A DNA stretch of 64,000 nt from Flavobacterium aquidurense (lineage in GTDB: Bacteria; Bacteroidota; Bacteroidia; Flavobacteriales; Flavobacteriaceae): positions 310,001 to 374,000 of the forward strand of contig NZ_JRLF01000009.1 of NCBI RefSeq assembly GCF_001404985.1. Direction: 5' to 3'. Every line of letters starts with the position of its first letter. The first letter of the stretch is position 1. Under the pieces are notes generated by a model that made no database searches, had not been told where the DNA came from, and saw only the letters and a program-made list of their open reading frames with translations. Shown in pieces: positions 54,825 to 63,563 of this stretch. Both the position numbers and the translations under genes were made by a program.

Positions 54825-55991
54825 TTACGATTTATCAATCAAAATACTAACAGCATTCCCACCAAAACCAACTGCATTAATTAATACTCTTTTTATAGAT
54901 TTTGTCTGAGTTTGTTTGGGTCCAAAAGGCACTTCAATAAAAGTATCATGCTGAAGCATTAAAAGCGCCAATTCTAAACTCAATATTCCGGACGCTCCAA
55001 AGGTGTGACCAATCTTCCATTTATTTGTCGTTAATAAAGGTAATTTAGATCCAAAGACTTTTTCGATGGCGCGCAGTTCTGTTAAGTCTCCTTTTATAGT
55101 TCCCGGTGCATGCATTACGATTGCATCAATAGTTTCTAAAGCTACATCTTTTAAAGCCATTTTCATTGATTTCTGAAAACAGGTTGCCTCTGCCGAAATA
55201 GAGATGTTATGTTCTAAGATCTCTGTAGCATAACCAACTCCTGTAACATATGCAACTGCTTTTTCTTTTTCACCCGCTTCTAAACAACAAACGGCGGCAC
55301 CTTCTCCTAAAATCATGGTGTTCTGAGTTTTCTCAAAATCAAAAGCCAGGTTTGGCCACAAATCTTTATCCTGATCGATTCTGGAATATATCTTTAGAGC
55401 ACGCATTTGGGCAATAGTAAAATCAGTCAATGGAGCTTCACTTCCTCCAACCAAAAATTTATCGGCCATTCCGGATTTCAACCATGCAATACCATTTAAT
55501 AAAGCATGAAGTGCTGTTGAGCATGTTATAGAATGTGAAATTTCTGGTCCTGTGCTTTGTAAATCGTGTGCAATCCAGGAAGAGATATTTCCTAAAGTGG
55601 TCGTTGGCGAAGCTAAAGTCTGTGCTTTTCCAGTATCAAGATATTCTCTATAATGTTTTTCGAATAAGTCTGTTGCACCACGTGATGAACCAATATTAAT
55701 TCCAAAAACAGCATCAGCATTCCATCCTGCCTGGTCAACCGCTTTTCGAGAAGCCGCTATTGCAAACAAAACCGAATCGTCTAAAAATTTATATTTAATA
55801 TCTGATTCCCGTATTTCAGCAATGATTTGTTCAGATTCAGCTTCAAGAGCAGCTACTGAAGTTTGCTGCTGATCTAAAAACTGTTTAGAAAAACAATGTT
55901 GATTATCCAGATACTTTTTCCACACTGCTTCAGAAGTATTTCCTAAAGGCGAAATAGAAGAGAAAGCTGTTATAGCAATTTTATTATTCAA
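54825..55991 (-). CDS. Beta-ketoacyl-ACP synthase-like enzyme in the biotin cluster
   Basis: 388 aa, slightly short for a FabF-type KAS (about 410). Catalytic triad visible as C157 (SITCSTALHALL), H294 (MHAPGTIKGD) and H329 (NKWKIGHTFGASG), so a Cys-His-His condensing enzyme. Lys before the second His (K324) is retained. It follows bioA by 51 bp in the same direction and bioD is just upstream, so co-expression with biotin genes is likely. A role in making the pimeloyl precursor is therefore an inference; another lipid role is possible. Convergent with giant protein 4. Confidence 0.8.
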   Translation of the reverse strand: MNNKIAITAFSSISPLGNTSEAVWKKYLDNQHCFSKQFLDQQQTSVAALEAESEQIIAEIRESDIKYKFLDDSVLFAIAASRKAVDQAGWNADAVFGINIGSSRGATDLFEKHYREYLDTGKAQTLASPTTTLGNISSWIAHDLQSTGPEISHSITCSTALHALLNGIAWLKSGMADKFLVGGSEAPLTDFTIAQMRALKIYSRIDQDKDLWPNLAFDFEKTQNTMILGEGAAVCCLEAGEKEKAVAYVTGVGYATEILEHNISISAEATCFQKSMKMALKDVALETIDAIVMHAPGTIKGDLTELRAIEKVFGSKLPLLTTNKWKIGHTFGASGILSLELALLMLQHDTFIEVPFGPKQTQTKSIKRVLINAVGFGGNAVSILIDKS

Positions 55992-56042
55992 TGTTGTGGA
56001 TTTTTAATCGTAAAGTTCGGAAAATATATGGTTTAGAAAAAT

Positions 56043-57314
56043 TTATACCATTTCGATCGCTTCTTCGATTGTTTTATATACTTTACTAAGTTGTTCATCA
56101 GTCATAATGTATGGAGGCAAGATGTAAACAATATTGCCAACCGGACGTAAAACGACTCCTTTTTCTATAAAGAAATTATAAAGTTTAGTTCGCATTGATC
56201 CATAATAACTTTCTACAGAATCTGATTTGATTTCGACAGCAAAAATAACACCCAATGTTCTGGCTGTAATTACTTTTGAATGTTTCTCAATCTTCTTTTG
56301 AAAGTTCAAATGACTTGCATTGATTCTTTTTATATTAGCCTGCATTTCTTCAGTCTGCAGCAACTCCATACTTGCCAATGCTGCGGCACAACCTGTAGGA
56401 TTTGCAGTAAAAGTATGTCCATGAAACAACGCTTTGTTAATATCATCATCATAAAAAGCATCAAAAACTTCTTGTGTAAAAGTTGTAATTGCCATTGGGA
56501 TTGTTCCTCCGGTTAGAGCTTTAGAAAGACAAACCATATCCGGATTTTCAGAAACATAATCCATTGCAAAGGTTTTTCCTGTTTTGCCAAAACCCGTCAT
56601 GACTTCATCAGCAATAGTCAACACGTTGTTTGCTGCACAGATCTGGATTAATTTTGCCAAAGCTTCCGGTTCATACATTACCATTCCTGCTGCTCCTTGT
56701 ACCAAAGGTTCGAATATAAAACCGGCACAATTATGTTTTTCGATCACATTTTTTAAGGCATCAAAACTTTCCTGTTCCTTACCTTTTACAGGAACAGGAA
56801 TTCGAACAACATCTATAAACATTCCCTGAAAAGCTTGTGTGTAAAATGAGATTCCGCTTGCTGCCATTGCTGCAAAAGTATCTCCGTGAAATGCATTTTC
56901 GAAAGCAATTATTGTTGTTCGTTTTTCATTTTTGTTAAAAAAATATTGCAACGCTACTTTTATCGCTACTTCAACTGCAGTTGAACCGTTATCAGAAAAG
57001 AAGATTTTTTGCTGATTTTTAGGTAAAATCTCAATTAGTTTTTCAGCCACTTTTATAGCGGGTTCATGTGTAAAACCTCCAAACAAAACATGCTCTAAAG
57101 TTGTTAATTGTTTGTAAATCGCATTGGCAATAAATGTATTACTGTGCCCAAACGGATTCACCCACCAGGAAGCAATTGCATCAATATATTCCTTTCCGTT
57201 TTCGTCCCATAACAAAGCGCCTTCACCTCTTGAAATTGCAATTGGAGCCTGTGCAGTTTTATGTTGTGTATAAGGATGCCAAAGGTATTGGCTGTCTTTT
57301 TCTGTTAATGTCAT
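56043..57314 (-). CDS. bioA: Adenosylmethionine-8-amino-7-oxononanoate aminotransferase
   Basis: 423 aa, class III PLP aminotransferase converting KAPA to DAPA using SAM as amino donor. Motifs: LWHPYTQHKTAQAP, SWWVNPFGHSNTFIANAI, FSDNGSTAVEVAIKVALQYF, AFHGDTFAAMAASG, IADEVMTGFGKTGKTFA and PLP Lys in CLSKALTGGTIPMA. Lies between bioD and the KAS gene on the minus strand, 96 bp after bioD. Confidence 0.96.
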   Translation of the reverse strand: MTLTEKDSQYLWHPYTQHKTAQAPIAISRGEGALLWDENGKEYIDAIASWWVNPFGHSNTFIANAIYKQLTTLEHVLFGGFTHEPAIKVAEKLIEILPKNQQKIFFSDNGSTAVEVAIKVALQYFFNKNEKRTTIIAFENAFHGDTFAAMAASGISFYTQAFQGMFIDVVRIPVPVKGKEQESFDALKNVIEKHNCAGFIFEPLVQGAAGMVMYEPEALAKLIQICAANNVLTIADEVMTGFGKTGKTFAMDYVSENPDMVCLSKALTGGTIPMAITTFTQEVFDAFYDDDINKALFHGHTFTANPTGCAAALASMELLQTEEMQANIKRINASHLNFQKKIEKHSKVITARTLGVIFAVEIKSDSVESYYGSMRTKLYNFFIEKGVVLRPVGNIVYILPPYIMTDEQLSKVYKTIEEAIEMV

Positions 57315-57410
57315 ATTTAGAATATAGATATCAGAGTATAGAAAAAAGACTAAACTCTATAATTCAGACAAAGATAGGAAAGTCTATTTTCTTTATTCTA
57401 TGTTCTTTTT

Positions 57411-58028
57411 CTACAAGCCAAGTAAATTATCCCTGAACAAATCGGCGTATTCACGAATTACATTTTGATCAAAATAAGGCTCCTCTTCAATTCTTCCTAT
57501 CAATTTAATTCCGGTTTTATTTAGAATTAAACTTTCAGTCGATTTGTTTTCGTTTCCGCTAAAGAGAATCCCGGCAACTTCAAAACCACGATTTCTAATT
57601 GCTTCAACGGTCAATAATGTATGATTGATACTTCCTAAATAATGTCTGGAAACAACGATTACTTTATAATTGGGTTTGATTAAATCTATAATAGTATCTG
57701 TTTCATTCAAGGGAACAAAAATTCCTCCTGCACCTTCAATCACTAAATGATTATTTGTTTCCGGTTCAGCGATTTGATTTAAAGTAATCCTGATTCCATC
57801 AATTTCTGCTGCTAAATGCGGACTTGCTGGTGTATTTAGCTTATAACTATTTTCGAAGACTTTAGTTTTCTTATTGGAAATTTTCGATTTTATTTTATGA
57901 CTATCAGAATTATCTAAATCTCCGGCCTGAATGGGCTTCCAATAATCAGCTTCTAAAGCCTCAACAATAATTGCAGAGCTTATCGTTTTACCTACATCGG
58001 TAGAAATTCCTGTTACAAATATTTTCAT
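57411..58028 (-). CDS. bioD: Dethiobiotin synthetase
   Basis: 205 aa from the start chosen at 58028 (MKIFVTGISTDVGKTISSAIIVEAL). The frame is open to 58067, but the added 13 residues are not part of the family N-terminus. P-loop GISTDVGKT, DYWKPIQAGD, and VIEGAGGIFVPLNETDTIIDLI, VSRHYLGSINHTLLT. It closes the ureido ring of DAPA to dethiobiotin with ATP and CO2. First of three collinear genes bioD-bioA-KAS. Confidence 0.93.
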   Translation of the reverse strand: MKIFVTGISTDVGKTISSAIIVEALEADYWKPIQAGDLDNSDSHKIKSKISNKKTKVFENSYKLNTPASPHLAAEIDGIRITLNQIAEPETNNHLVIEGAGGIFVPLNETDTIIDLIKPNYKVIVVSRHYLGSINHTLLTVEAIRNRGFEVAGILFSGNENKSTESLILNKTGIKLIGRIEEEPYFDQNVIREYADLFRDNLLGL

Positions 58029-58160
58029 AATAAATAGATTCCGGATAACACCTATTAAAAAGATCAAAGCGGATTTTTAAATTAATTGCTAACTCAAAAC
58101 AAATAATCTGTGTAAATTGTTAGATCAGTTTATGTGTGGGCAATGCCACAAAAATACCAT

Positions 58161-58191
58161 TAAAAAACAAAACCCATCATTACGACGGGTT
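58161..58191 (-). terminator. Weak terminator after the sigma operon
   Basis: Hairpin AACCCATC-ATTAC-GACGGGTT with one mismatch and an A-rich stretch (T-run leftward), 11 bp after the stop of the membrane protein gene. Confidence 0.6.
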
Positions 58192-58201
58192 GGATTATTT
58201 T

Positions 58202-58819
58202 TTATTTTTCTTCTTTTAGTTCATCAATTACTTTCTTGATTTCTCTGGCATATTTTCCATAATAAAAACTCACCCACCATTCTGTAAACACACCAATCAG
58301 TAATATTGTTATCACTAAAATAGCAACTTTTACAAGTAATTTTCCGTTTTCAAAATTTCCATTCAAAATTTCTATTGACTCATGATTTTTAAAAAATAAA
58401 TAGCCTGCCAGATAAATCATCAAAAAAGGAGCCAGTACAAAGGTAAAGGTTTTATAAAGCTGCATATTAAGCCTAATATCATAATAGGTTTCATATAAAC
58501 TGTCTTTGGTAGTCAATGCAGCTTTATCCAATCTCTTGTAAAATAGAAAGAGTTGTGCCAGATAATAAATACTTATTGCGATGATTATTCCATATATAAA
58601 ATAATAAGGGCCTGTTAATCTTGACGGAAACTCACTATGTAATGGCAAAAAACCTATAACTAACAAAGCTAAAATCTGTCCGAAAAGCTCTTTACGTAAA
58701 TTTTTTCTAATCTTATCCAATGGCATATTCGCTGATTGTATTTTTGACAAATTATCCGGAACAATAATATTATCTGTCTTTTCGTTGTTCCATGCGTTTT
58801 GTATATCGTTAAAATCCAT
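58202..58819 (-). CDS. Membrane protein, putative anti-sigma partner of the ECF sigma factor
   Basis: 205 aa. N-terminal cytoplasmic part (MDFNDIQNAWNNEKTDNIIVPDNLSKIQ...) followed by about four membrane helices (about 48-64, 70-92, 121-142, 160-182) and a charged tail. It overlaps the sigma-factor gene by 11 bp, the arrangement typical of sigma/anti-sigma pairs. No recognisable anti-sigma domain, so the role rests on context. Confidence 0.65.
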   Translation of the reverse strand: MDFNDIQNAWNNEKTDNIIVPDNLSKIQSANMPLDKIRKNLRKELFGQILALLVIGFLPLHSEFPSRLTGPYYFIYGIIIAISIYYLAQLFLFYKRLDKAALTTKDSLYETYYDIRLNMQLYKTFTFVLAPFLMIYLAGYLFFKNHESIEILNGNFENGKLLVKVAILVITILLIGVFTEWWVSFYYGKYAREIKKVIDELKEEK

Positions 58820-59312
58820 ATCCTTGATTTTTAATTATTTCTTTTAATTTTTCTTTTGCCCTGTTTAATTTTACTCTTGCATTTCCTTCTGATATTCCCA
58901 GGTTTTCTCCTATTTCTTTGTGAGAAAAGCCTTCTAACTGATAGAAAATAATTGCCTTATCTATTTTCTCCAATTTCTGAACAGCTTTATAAAAATGATC
59001 GATCTGACTTTCTTTGATATTAGAATCGCTTTCATCGTCTTTGATATTTTCAGAAGCTATTTCATATTTATCTACTTTTCGTTTTTCTTTTCTTAAAAAA
59101 ACAATTGCTGTATTTACTGCAACACGATACATCCAGGTCGAAAACTGACTTTCGTTTCTAAAAGAATCATACGATTTCCAAAGCTGACAAATAATCTCCT
59201 GAAACAAATCTTGCTGATCATCAGGATTATCCATGTACATTTTAGAAACCTTGTATAAAATTCCTTTATGACTTTCGATCCTTTTTAAAAATTCTTGTTC
59301 TTTCTCTTTCAA
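58809..59312 (-). CDS. RNA polymerase sigma factor, ECF (sigma-70) family
   Basis: 167 aa. Region 2 (DNPDDQQDLFQEIICQLWKSYDSFRNESQFSTWMYRVAVNTAIVFLRKEKRK) and region 4 (KAIIFYQLEGFSHKEIGENLGISEGNARVKLNRAKEKLKEII) are clear. Directs RNA polymerase to an alternative promoter set. Starts 7 bp after the TraB/GumN gene and overlaps the membrane-protein gene, so the three form an operon. Signal unknown. Confidence 0.93.
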   Translation of the reverse strand: MKEKEQEFLKRIESHKGILYKVSKMYMDNPDDQQDLFQEIICQLWKSYDSFRNESQFSTWMYRVAVNTAIVFLRKEKRKVDKYEIASENIKDDESDSNIKESQIDHFYKAVQKLEKIDKAIIFYQLEGFSHKEIGENLGISEGNARVKLNRAKEKLKEIIKNQGYGF

Positions 59313-59319
59313 AACGATA

Positions 59320-60183
59320 CTATTTCGTTACTGGTTTTACTATGTATCCTGCTTTTCTCAGTAAATTAATTAATCCTAAATCACCCGCTAAATGTGCCGA
59401 TCCAACTGCCACAAATAAGCTTTCATTTTTCATCATTTCAGGCAAAATTTTTGCCCAATTTATATTTCTCTCATAAAGCATATATTTTTTTGCTTTATCG
59501 TTCATTACTTTTTCGGCTGTTATAATTTCATATAAATCTTCTAATTTTTCTTGTTTGTAAGCCACAACCATATCTTTCGATAATTCTGTATCAGATTCCT
59601 CCAGCATTGCAATCATTTCATTTACAGAATAAGCATTTTCAAACGATTTAAATTGAGATTTTACGGTTTCTAATCCCCCAATTTGTTCCTTACGTTTCTT
59701 TGCACTTGCTATAAAATCCATTTCATAAAACTTCATATCGCTACATTCAAAACTTTTTGATAAGATCAAACTCATAACACTCATTAAACTAAAAGAATCA
59801 ACTTGCTGAAGGGTTATTCCGCCGGATTTTTTCAATATCGCATCTAATTTAGTCAATTGTTCCGGAGTTAAACTTTTACTTAAAGGTTCTTTTCCCATTA
59901 CCATTTGCTGCATATCAGTCATTTGCGTTGGATCATCAAGATTAACTTCTAAAATTAATTTCTCAGATACATCAAATGCTTTTTTTGTTTTTTCCGAAAG
60001 AAAATAATCTCCTGAACAAATCATATGTATCGTTCCATATAAATAAGTAGGCTTTGATAATCCGTTTCCTGATACTTCCCATAAAAGTGAATTCTCTAGT
60101 TTTGGTGAGTTTGTTTGTGCCTGAGTCGTTGTACTAAAAATTAAAACGATTACGATTACTGTTGCTTTAAATAAATTTTTCAT
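59320..60183 (-). CDS. TraB/GumN family protein, secreted
   Basis: 287 aa. Signal peptide MKNLFKATVIVIVLIFSTTTQAQ. Family motifs: LLWEVSGNGLSKPTYLYGTIHMICSGDYFLS (GTIH) near the N-terminus and SLFVAVGSAHLAGDLGLINLLRKAGYIV at the C-terminus, the two conserved ends of the TraB/PrgY/GumN fold, related to TIKI-type metalloproteases. Exported, so it may be the envelope member of the sigma operon. Substrate unknown. Confidence 0.85.
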   Translation of the reverse strand: MKNLFKATVIVIVLIFSTTTQAQTNSPKLENSLLWEVSGNGLSKPTYLYGTIHMICSGDYFLSEKTKKAFDVSEKLILEVNLDDPTQMTDMQQMVMGKEPLSKSLTPEQLTKLDAILKKSGGITLQQVDSFSLMSVMSLILSKSFECSDMKFYEMDFIASAKKRKEQIGGLETVKSQFKSFENAYSVNEMIAMLEESDTELSKDMVVAYKQEKLEDLYEIITAEKVMNDKAKKYMLYERNINWAKILPEMMKNESLFVAVGSAHLAGDLGLINLLRKAGYIVKPVTK

Positions 60184-60231
60184 TTTGTAGATTGATTAAT
60201 GTTATAGATTGATTTGATAATTAAAACTCCT

Positions 60232-60426
60232 CTATTTTTTACTGTATTGTTCTTTTTTTATCGAAGCGAAAGTCGCCACAAGCAAACAAACAATTATAAT
60301 AAAAAGATGGGGATAAGGTTTACCGTATAGATGATGGTTTACCAATGAATAGGTTACTTGCAATGAGGTTAAAAAAAGCAATACATTACAAATGATTCTT
60401 TTAATTGAAGTGATTATAGTTTTCAT
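60232..60426 (-). CDS. Small membrane protein (uncertain)
   Basis: 64 aa, MKTIITSIKRIICNVLLFLTSLQVTYSLVNHHLYGKPYPHLFIIIVCLLVATFASIKKEQYSKK. Two hydrophobic segments (about 10-28 and 40-54) and a basic tail. It lies 48 bp upstream of the TraB/GumN gene in the same direction and could be the first gene of that operon. No family recognised; it may be spurious. Confidence 0.45.
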   Translation of the reverse strand: MKTIITSIKRIICNVLLFLTSLQVTYSLVNHHLYGKPYPHLFIIIVCLLVATFASIKKEQYSKK

Positions 60427-60613
60427 AATTATTTTGGTTTATTTGATTACGACTCGTAAGTAATCAAACAGTCAAAACGTTACAAAAAAAATTAAAGTTT
60501 TTTAGAAAACCTATAAAAATAAGGTCCTTCAAAAGATCTAAGTGTCATCTTGGGGCGGAGTCGAAGGCTGGATAATTGGAACGGGATTATACTCTGTGAG
60601 ACAATGTTAAATC

Positions 60614-61750
60614 TTAAAACACAAAATCCCTTAACAATTCTAATATTTGGTTAATTTCATCTTCAGAGTTATAACTATGGATGCAAAAACGCAAACGCTC
60701 CTGACCTTCCGGAACTGTTGGCGAAAGAATTGCTTTTACATCAAAACCTTTGTCTTGCAATTGTTGTGCTAATCGCTTTACGTTTTCGTTTCCTGGAACT
60801 ATCGCTGATTGTATTGCTGATTTGCTTCGAACAAACATTGGTTTCAGTCCTAATAAATTTTTCTGTTGATTAAACAAGATAATATTTTGACGCAATTTTT
60901 CGATAGTTTGTTTTTCAACTTCTAATTGCTGATATGCTACCAGGATTGTAGCAACTGAATGTGGTGATAATCCTGTTGTATAAATAAAACTTCTGGCAAA
61001 GTTTACTAAATATTCCTTAAGATCTATACTTCCTAAAATTACGGAACCGTGGCACCCTAAACCTTTCCCAAAAGTCATGATTCTGGCAAAGATCCTGTTA
61101 TGTATTTGAAGGTATTGTGCTAAACCTTCGCCTTTTTCTCCAAAAACACCTAAAGTATGAGCTTCGTCAACGACTAAATAGCAATTGTATTTTTCAGACA
61201 ACTCTACTAATTCTTCCAGATTTGGACTATCACCATCCATCGAAAAAACGGTTTCAGTAACAATATAAATATTCGTATCCGGAAATTTCAGGATAAGATG
61301 CTCCAGATCTTCAAAATCATTGTGATTGAATTTATACGATTTGGCATTAGACATTATGATTCCGTCGCGAATAGATGCATGACTTAATTCATCATAAAGT
61401 ATAACATCATTACGCTGCGGTACAGCGCTAAAAAAACCAACATTGGCATCGTAACCCGAATTAAATATTAAAGCCGATTCAGCCTCATGAAATTGCGCAA
61501 TAAACGTTTCTGCAATTTGATATGCGGCATGATTGCCCGAAATTAAACGAGAACCTGTTGCACCATTTTGTATAATATCATTTTCTATTAAATAATGGTG
61601 TGATAATCTGAAAATCGTTTCTGACCTAGAAAATCCAATATAATCATTAGACGAAAAATCAACAAGGTTATTAAAACTTGGCAATTGTCTTAATGAATTA
61701 TTTTGCTTTCGGTTTTCAAGCTTCTGAATAAGGTTTTCCGGTAATTTCAT
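60614..61750 (-). CDS. bioF: 8-amino-7-oxononanoate synthase (KAPA synthase)
   Basis: 378 aa, alpha-oxoamine synthase family. PLP enzyme joining pimeloyl-ACP/CoA and L-alanine to KAPA, the first dedicated biotin step. Motifs: NLVDFSSNDYIGFS, GATGSRLISGNHAAYQIAE, ALIFNSGYDANVGFFS, ELSHASIRDGI, ETVFSMDGDSPNLEELVELSEKYNCYLVVDEAHTLGVFGEKGEG, and PLP Lys in FGKGLGCHGSV. On the same strand as bioD/bioA but separated by about 2.6 kb of sigma-operon genes. Confidence 0.95.
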   Translation of the reverse strand: MKLPENLIQKLENRKQNNSLRQLPSFNNLVDFSSNDYIGFSRSETIFRLSHHYLIENDIIQNGATGSRLISGNHAAYQIAETFIAQFHEAESALIFNSGYDANVGFFSAVPQRNDVILYDELSHASIRDGIIMSNAKSYKFNHNDFEDLEHLILKFPDTNIYIVTETVFSMDGDSPNLEELVELSEKYNCYLVVDEAHTLGVFGEKGEGLAQYLQIHNRIFARIMTFGKGLGCHGSVILGSIDLKEYLVNFARSFIYTTGLSPHSVATILVAYQQLEVEKQTIEKLRQNIILFNQQKNLLGLKPMFVRSKSAIQSAIVPGNENVKRLAQQLQDKGFDVKAILSPTVPEGQERLRFCIHSYNSEDEINQILELLRDFVF

Positions 61751-61786
61751 AAAAACAAAGTTATGAAATTGAAGTTGATATTAAAT

Positions 61787-61819
61787 AAACAGCGGGTTTG
61801 ATAATACCCGCTGTTTTTA
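61787..61819 (-). terminator. Terminator of the NAD(P)-binding protein gene
   Basis: 11-bp perfect stem AAACAGCGGGT (61787-61797) / ACCCGCTGTTT (61806-61816) between the leftward gene at 61829 and bioF. Confidence 0.88.
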
Positions 61820-61828
61820 ATTTACTTT

Positions 61829-62467
61829 CTAAATCGAGCTTATAAAAGGTGATTCTCTGCTAAATTTAGACTCAGACATTTCCTGAATCATAAATTTAGC
61901 AATATCAATTGCACTGATTTTATCGCCCAAGCAATCCTCTAAACTTACTGAAATCTGAGAACTCATATCATTAAATTCAATAAACGGAACCCGAACCTGA
62001 GTCCAATTGACATCACTTTCGACCAAAAGATCATATGTTTTTTGACGGTCTTCCTGAATTACAGGAAAGTTTGTTTTCATCCATTCTGTAGCCGAAGTAG
62101 TTTTGGGACTTTTTTTATCAAATGGCGTATCAATGTTTAACCCAGCCAATAAAACATAACGTTCAATTTTGTAATTGTTCATTATTTTCAAAATATTGTT
62201 GGTGGCTGAACTTGCAACAAGAGGTTCCTCTTTTCGCTGACCAACCGTGCTAATTACAGCCTGACAATCCTCTAGTAATACTTTTATGGATTCAATCTCC
62301 AGGGCATCACCTTTGATAATTTCGATTTGTGAACTTTTAATGGTAAAATTCTCCGGATTTCGCAGCAGAAGTTTTATGCTGAATCCTTCTTTTAATAACT
62401 GGTTTACAAGATAATTTCCAGTTCTTCCGCCACCGCCTAAAACAGCAACTTTTTTTATATTTTTCAT
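61829..62467 (-). CDS. NAD(P)-binding Rossmann-fold oxidoreductase, atypical SDR
   Basis: 212 aa. Glycine-rich dinucleotide loop VAVLGGGGRTGNYLVNQLL at residues 7-25, then IIKGDALEIESIKVLLEDCQAVISTVGQ, and a YVLLAGLNIDTPF / WTQVRVPFIEFND pattern seen in NmrA/atypical SDR (NAD(P)H-binding) proteins. No canonical YxxxK active site seen, so it may be a redox sensor or a reductase for small quinone-like substrates. Monocistronic. Confidence 0.8.
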   Translation of the reverse strand: MKNIKKVAVLGGGGRTGNYLVNQLLKEGFSIKLLLRNPENFTIKSSQIEIIKGDALEIESIKVLLEDCQAVISTVGQRKEEPLVASSATNNILKIMNNYKIERYVLLAGLNIDTPFDKKSPKTTSATEWMKTNFPVIQEDRQKTYDLLVESDVNWTQVRVPFIEFNDMSSQISVSLEDCLGDKISAIDIAKFMIQEMSESKFSRESPFISSI

Positions 62468-62630
62468 ATATTACTTTATAAAATTTGACATAATTAATTG
62501 CGTTTTATCAAGCTGATAAAACGAAATAATAAAAGCTTACTGAGCTTTTATAAATAATCAATATTTTATAAAGAGATTCTAATAGTTCAAATGTAAAAAT
62601 AAAAAGACAGATTTGATTATCGACTTCTGT

Positions 62631-63146
62631 TTATTTCAGTTTTTCTTTTTCTACCCAGATAAAATTTCCTTTTTCTGTTGCATCGAGTAAATCAACCTCT
62701 AATCCGGCTGCAATACTCGTTGCCAGTTTGAAAGCCTGTTTTGAATCTAAATATACCGAAATGGGTTTCTTTTTAGTTTCTGTGAGATAAATATTTACTT
62801 CAAAATCCCTGTCTGTGTGATTTTTGTAAACCGAAACATATTTAACATCCTCAAATACGGTGTCTTTACACAAAGGAATTCCAAATAATGTAAAATTAAA
62901 GCGAACTTTTTTGTCTTTTAAATCAGTGTAAACTCTCTTCGTAAATGTTACTCCTGCAGCACAAACAAATAAAAAAAAGACAGCAGTGATAAAGTATACC
63001 GCATGCCAAATTCTTCCATAATAAAACAATTCAACTGTTTTACATATTGTATGAAACATAAAAAAATACAGGGGAATAGAAATCAAAAAATGCCAGAAAG
63101 GTCGATCTGAACTGTAAACTAATTTATATTGCTGAGGATTTTTCAT
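62631..63146 (-). CDS. Membrane protein of unknown function
   Basis: 171 aa with two membrane helices (about 18-37 FWHFLISIPLYFFMFHTICK and 48-67 AVYFITAVFFLFVCAAGVTF), then a soluble domain (about 70-171: TDLKDKKVRFNFTLFGIPLCKDTVFEDVKYVSVYK...) resembling a PH-like beta domain. I do not recognise it further. Next to atpC but separated by a terminator. Confidence 0.7.
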   Translation of the reverse strand: MKNPQQYKLVYSSDRPFWHFLISIPLYFFMFHTICKTVELFYYGRIWHAVYFITAVFFLFVCAAGVTFTKRVYTDLKDKKVRFNFTLFGIPLCKDTVFEDVKYVSVYKNHTDRDFEVNIYLTETKKKPISVYLDSKQAFKLATSIAAGLEVDLLDATEKGNFIWVEKEKLK

Positions 63147-63156
63147 TTTTCAAAAA

Positions 63157-63193
63157 TAAAAAAAGCCATTCACCGCAGCGAATGGCTTTTAAA
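63157..63193 (-). terminator. atp operon terminator
   Basis: 11-bp stem AAAAGCCATTC (63161-63171) / GAATGGCTTTT (63180-63190), T-run leftward, 19 bp after atpC. Core CCATTC-ACCGCAGC-GAATGG is close to the terminator at 54767-54810. Confidence 0.9.
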
Positions 63194-63211
63194 AATTATT
63201 TTAAAATTGTC

Positions 63212-63493
63212 TTAGTCAACTAAAACAATTACTTTATTGTCTTTCATCTCGATAGTACCTGACTGAATCTCTAATGTATAAGTCTGGTCGTTTACTCTCG
63301 TGAATTTACTCGCTACGTCTTTAGAAAAATTAAAACTTGGCGCTGCAATTTTTACAGTTCCTTTTTCCAGAATAGAAACAATAGGAGCGTGATTATTCAA
63401 TATTTGAAAGCTTCCATCAACTCCAGGCAATGTAACAGATGTTACTTCTCCTGAAAATAATTTTGCCTCTGGTGATACTATTTCTAAAATCAT
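63212..63493 (-). CDS. atpC: F1-ATPase epsilon subunit (short form)
   Basis: 93 aa, consisting only of the N-terminal beta-sandwich domain (MILEIVSPEAKLFSGEVTSVTLPGVDGSFQILNNHAPIVSILEKGTVKI). The C-terminal helical hairpin that inhibits the enzyme in many bacteria (total about 130-140 aa) is absent. Short epsilon subunits are common in Bacteroidota. Peripheral subunit of the ATP synthase central stalk. Located 70 bp after atpD. Confidence 0.95.
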   Translation of the reverse strand: MILEIVSPEAKLFSGEVTSVTLPGVDGSFQILNNHAPIVSILEKGTVKIAAPSFNFSKDVASKFTRVNDQTYTLEIQSGTIEMKDNKVIVLVD

Positions 63494-63508
63494 ATTTTTT
63501 TAGTTAAC

Positions 63509-63557
63509 AGTCTCAGTTAAGAGTCTCAGTACTGAATACTGCGACAGAATACTGAGA
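63509..63557. repeat. AGTCTCAGTA-type repeat between atpD and atpC
   Basis: AGTCTCAGT occurs twice (63509-63517, 63522-63530), and TCTCAGTA (63524-63531) pairs with TACTGAGA (63550-63557). A relative, CAGTCTCAGTATTCAAT, lies just after thiL (23154-23170). Confidence 0.6.
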
Positions 63558-63563
63558 ACTAGA

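Noticed and set aside
60541..60580. GGGGCGGAGTCGAAGGCTGG stretch upstream of the small membrane gene
   Set aside because: A more GC-rich patch that may be a dispersed repeat, but only one copy is in the window, so nothing can be supported.
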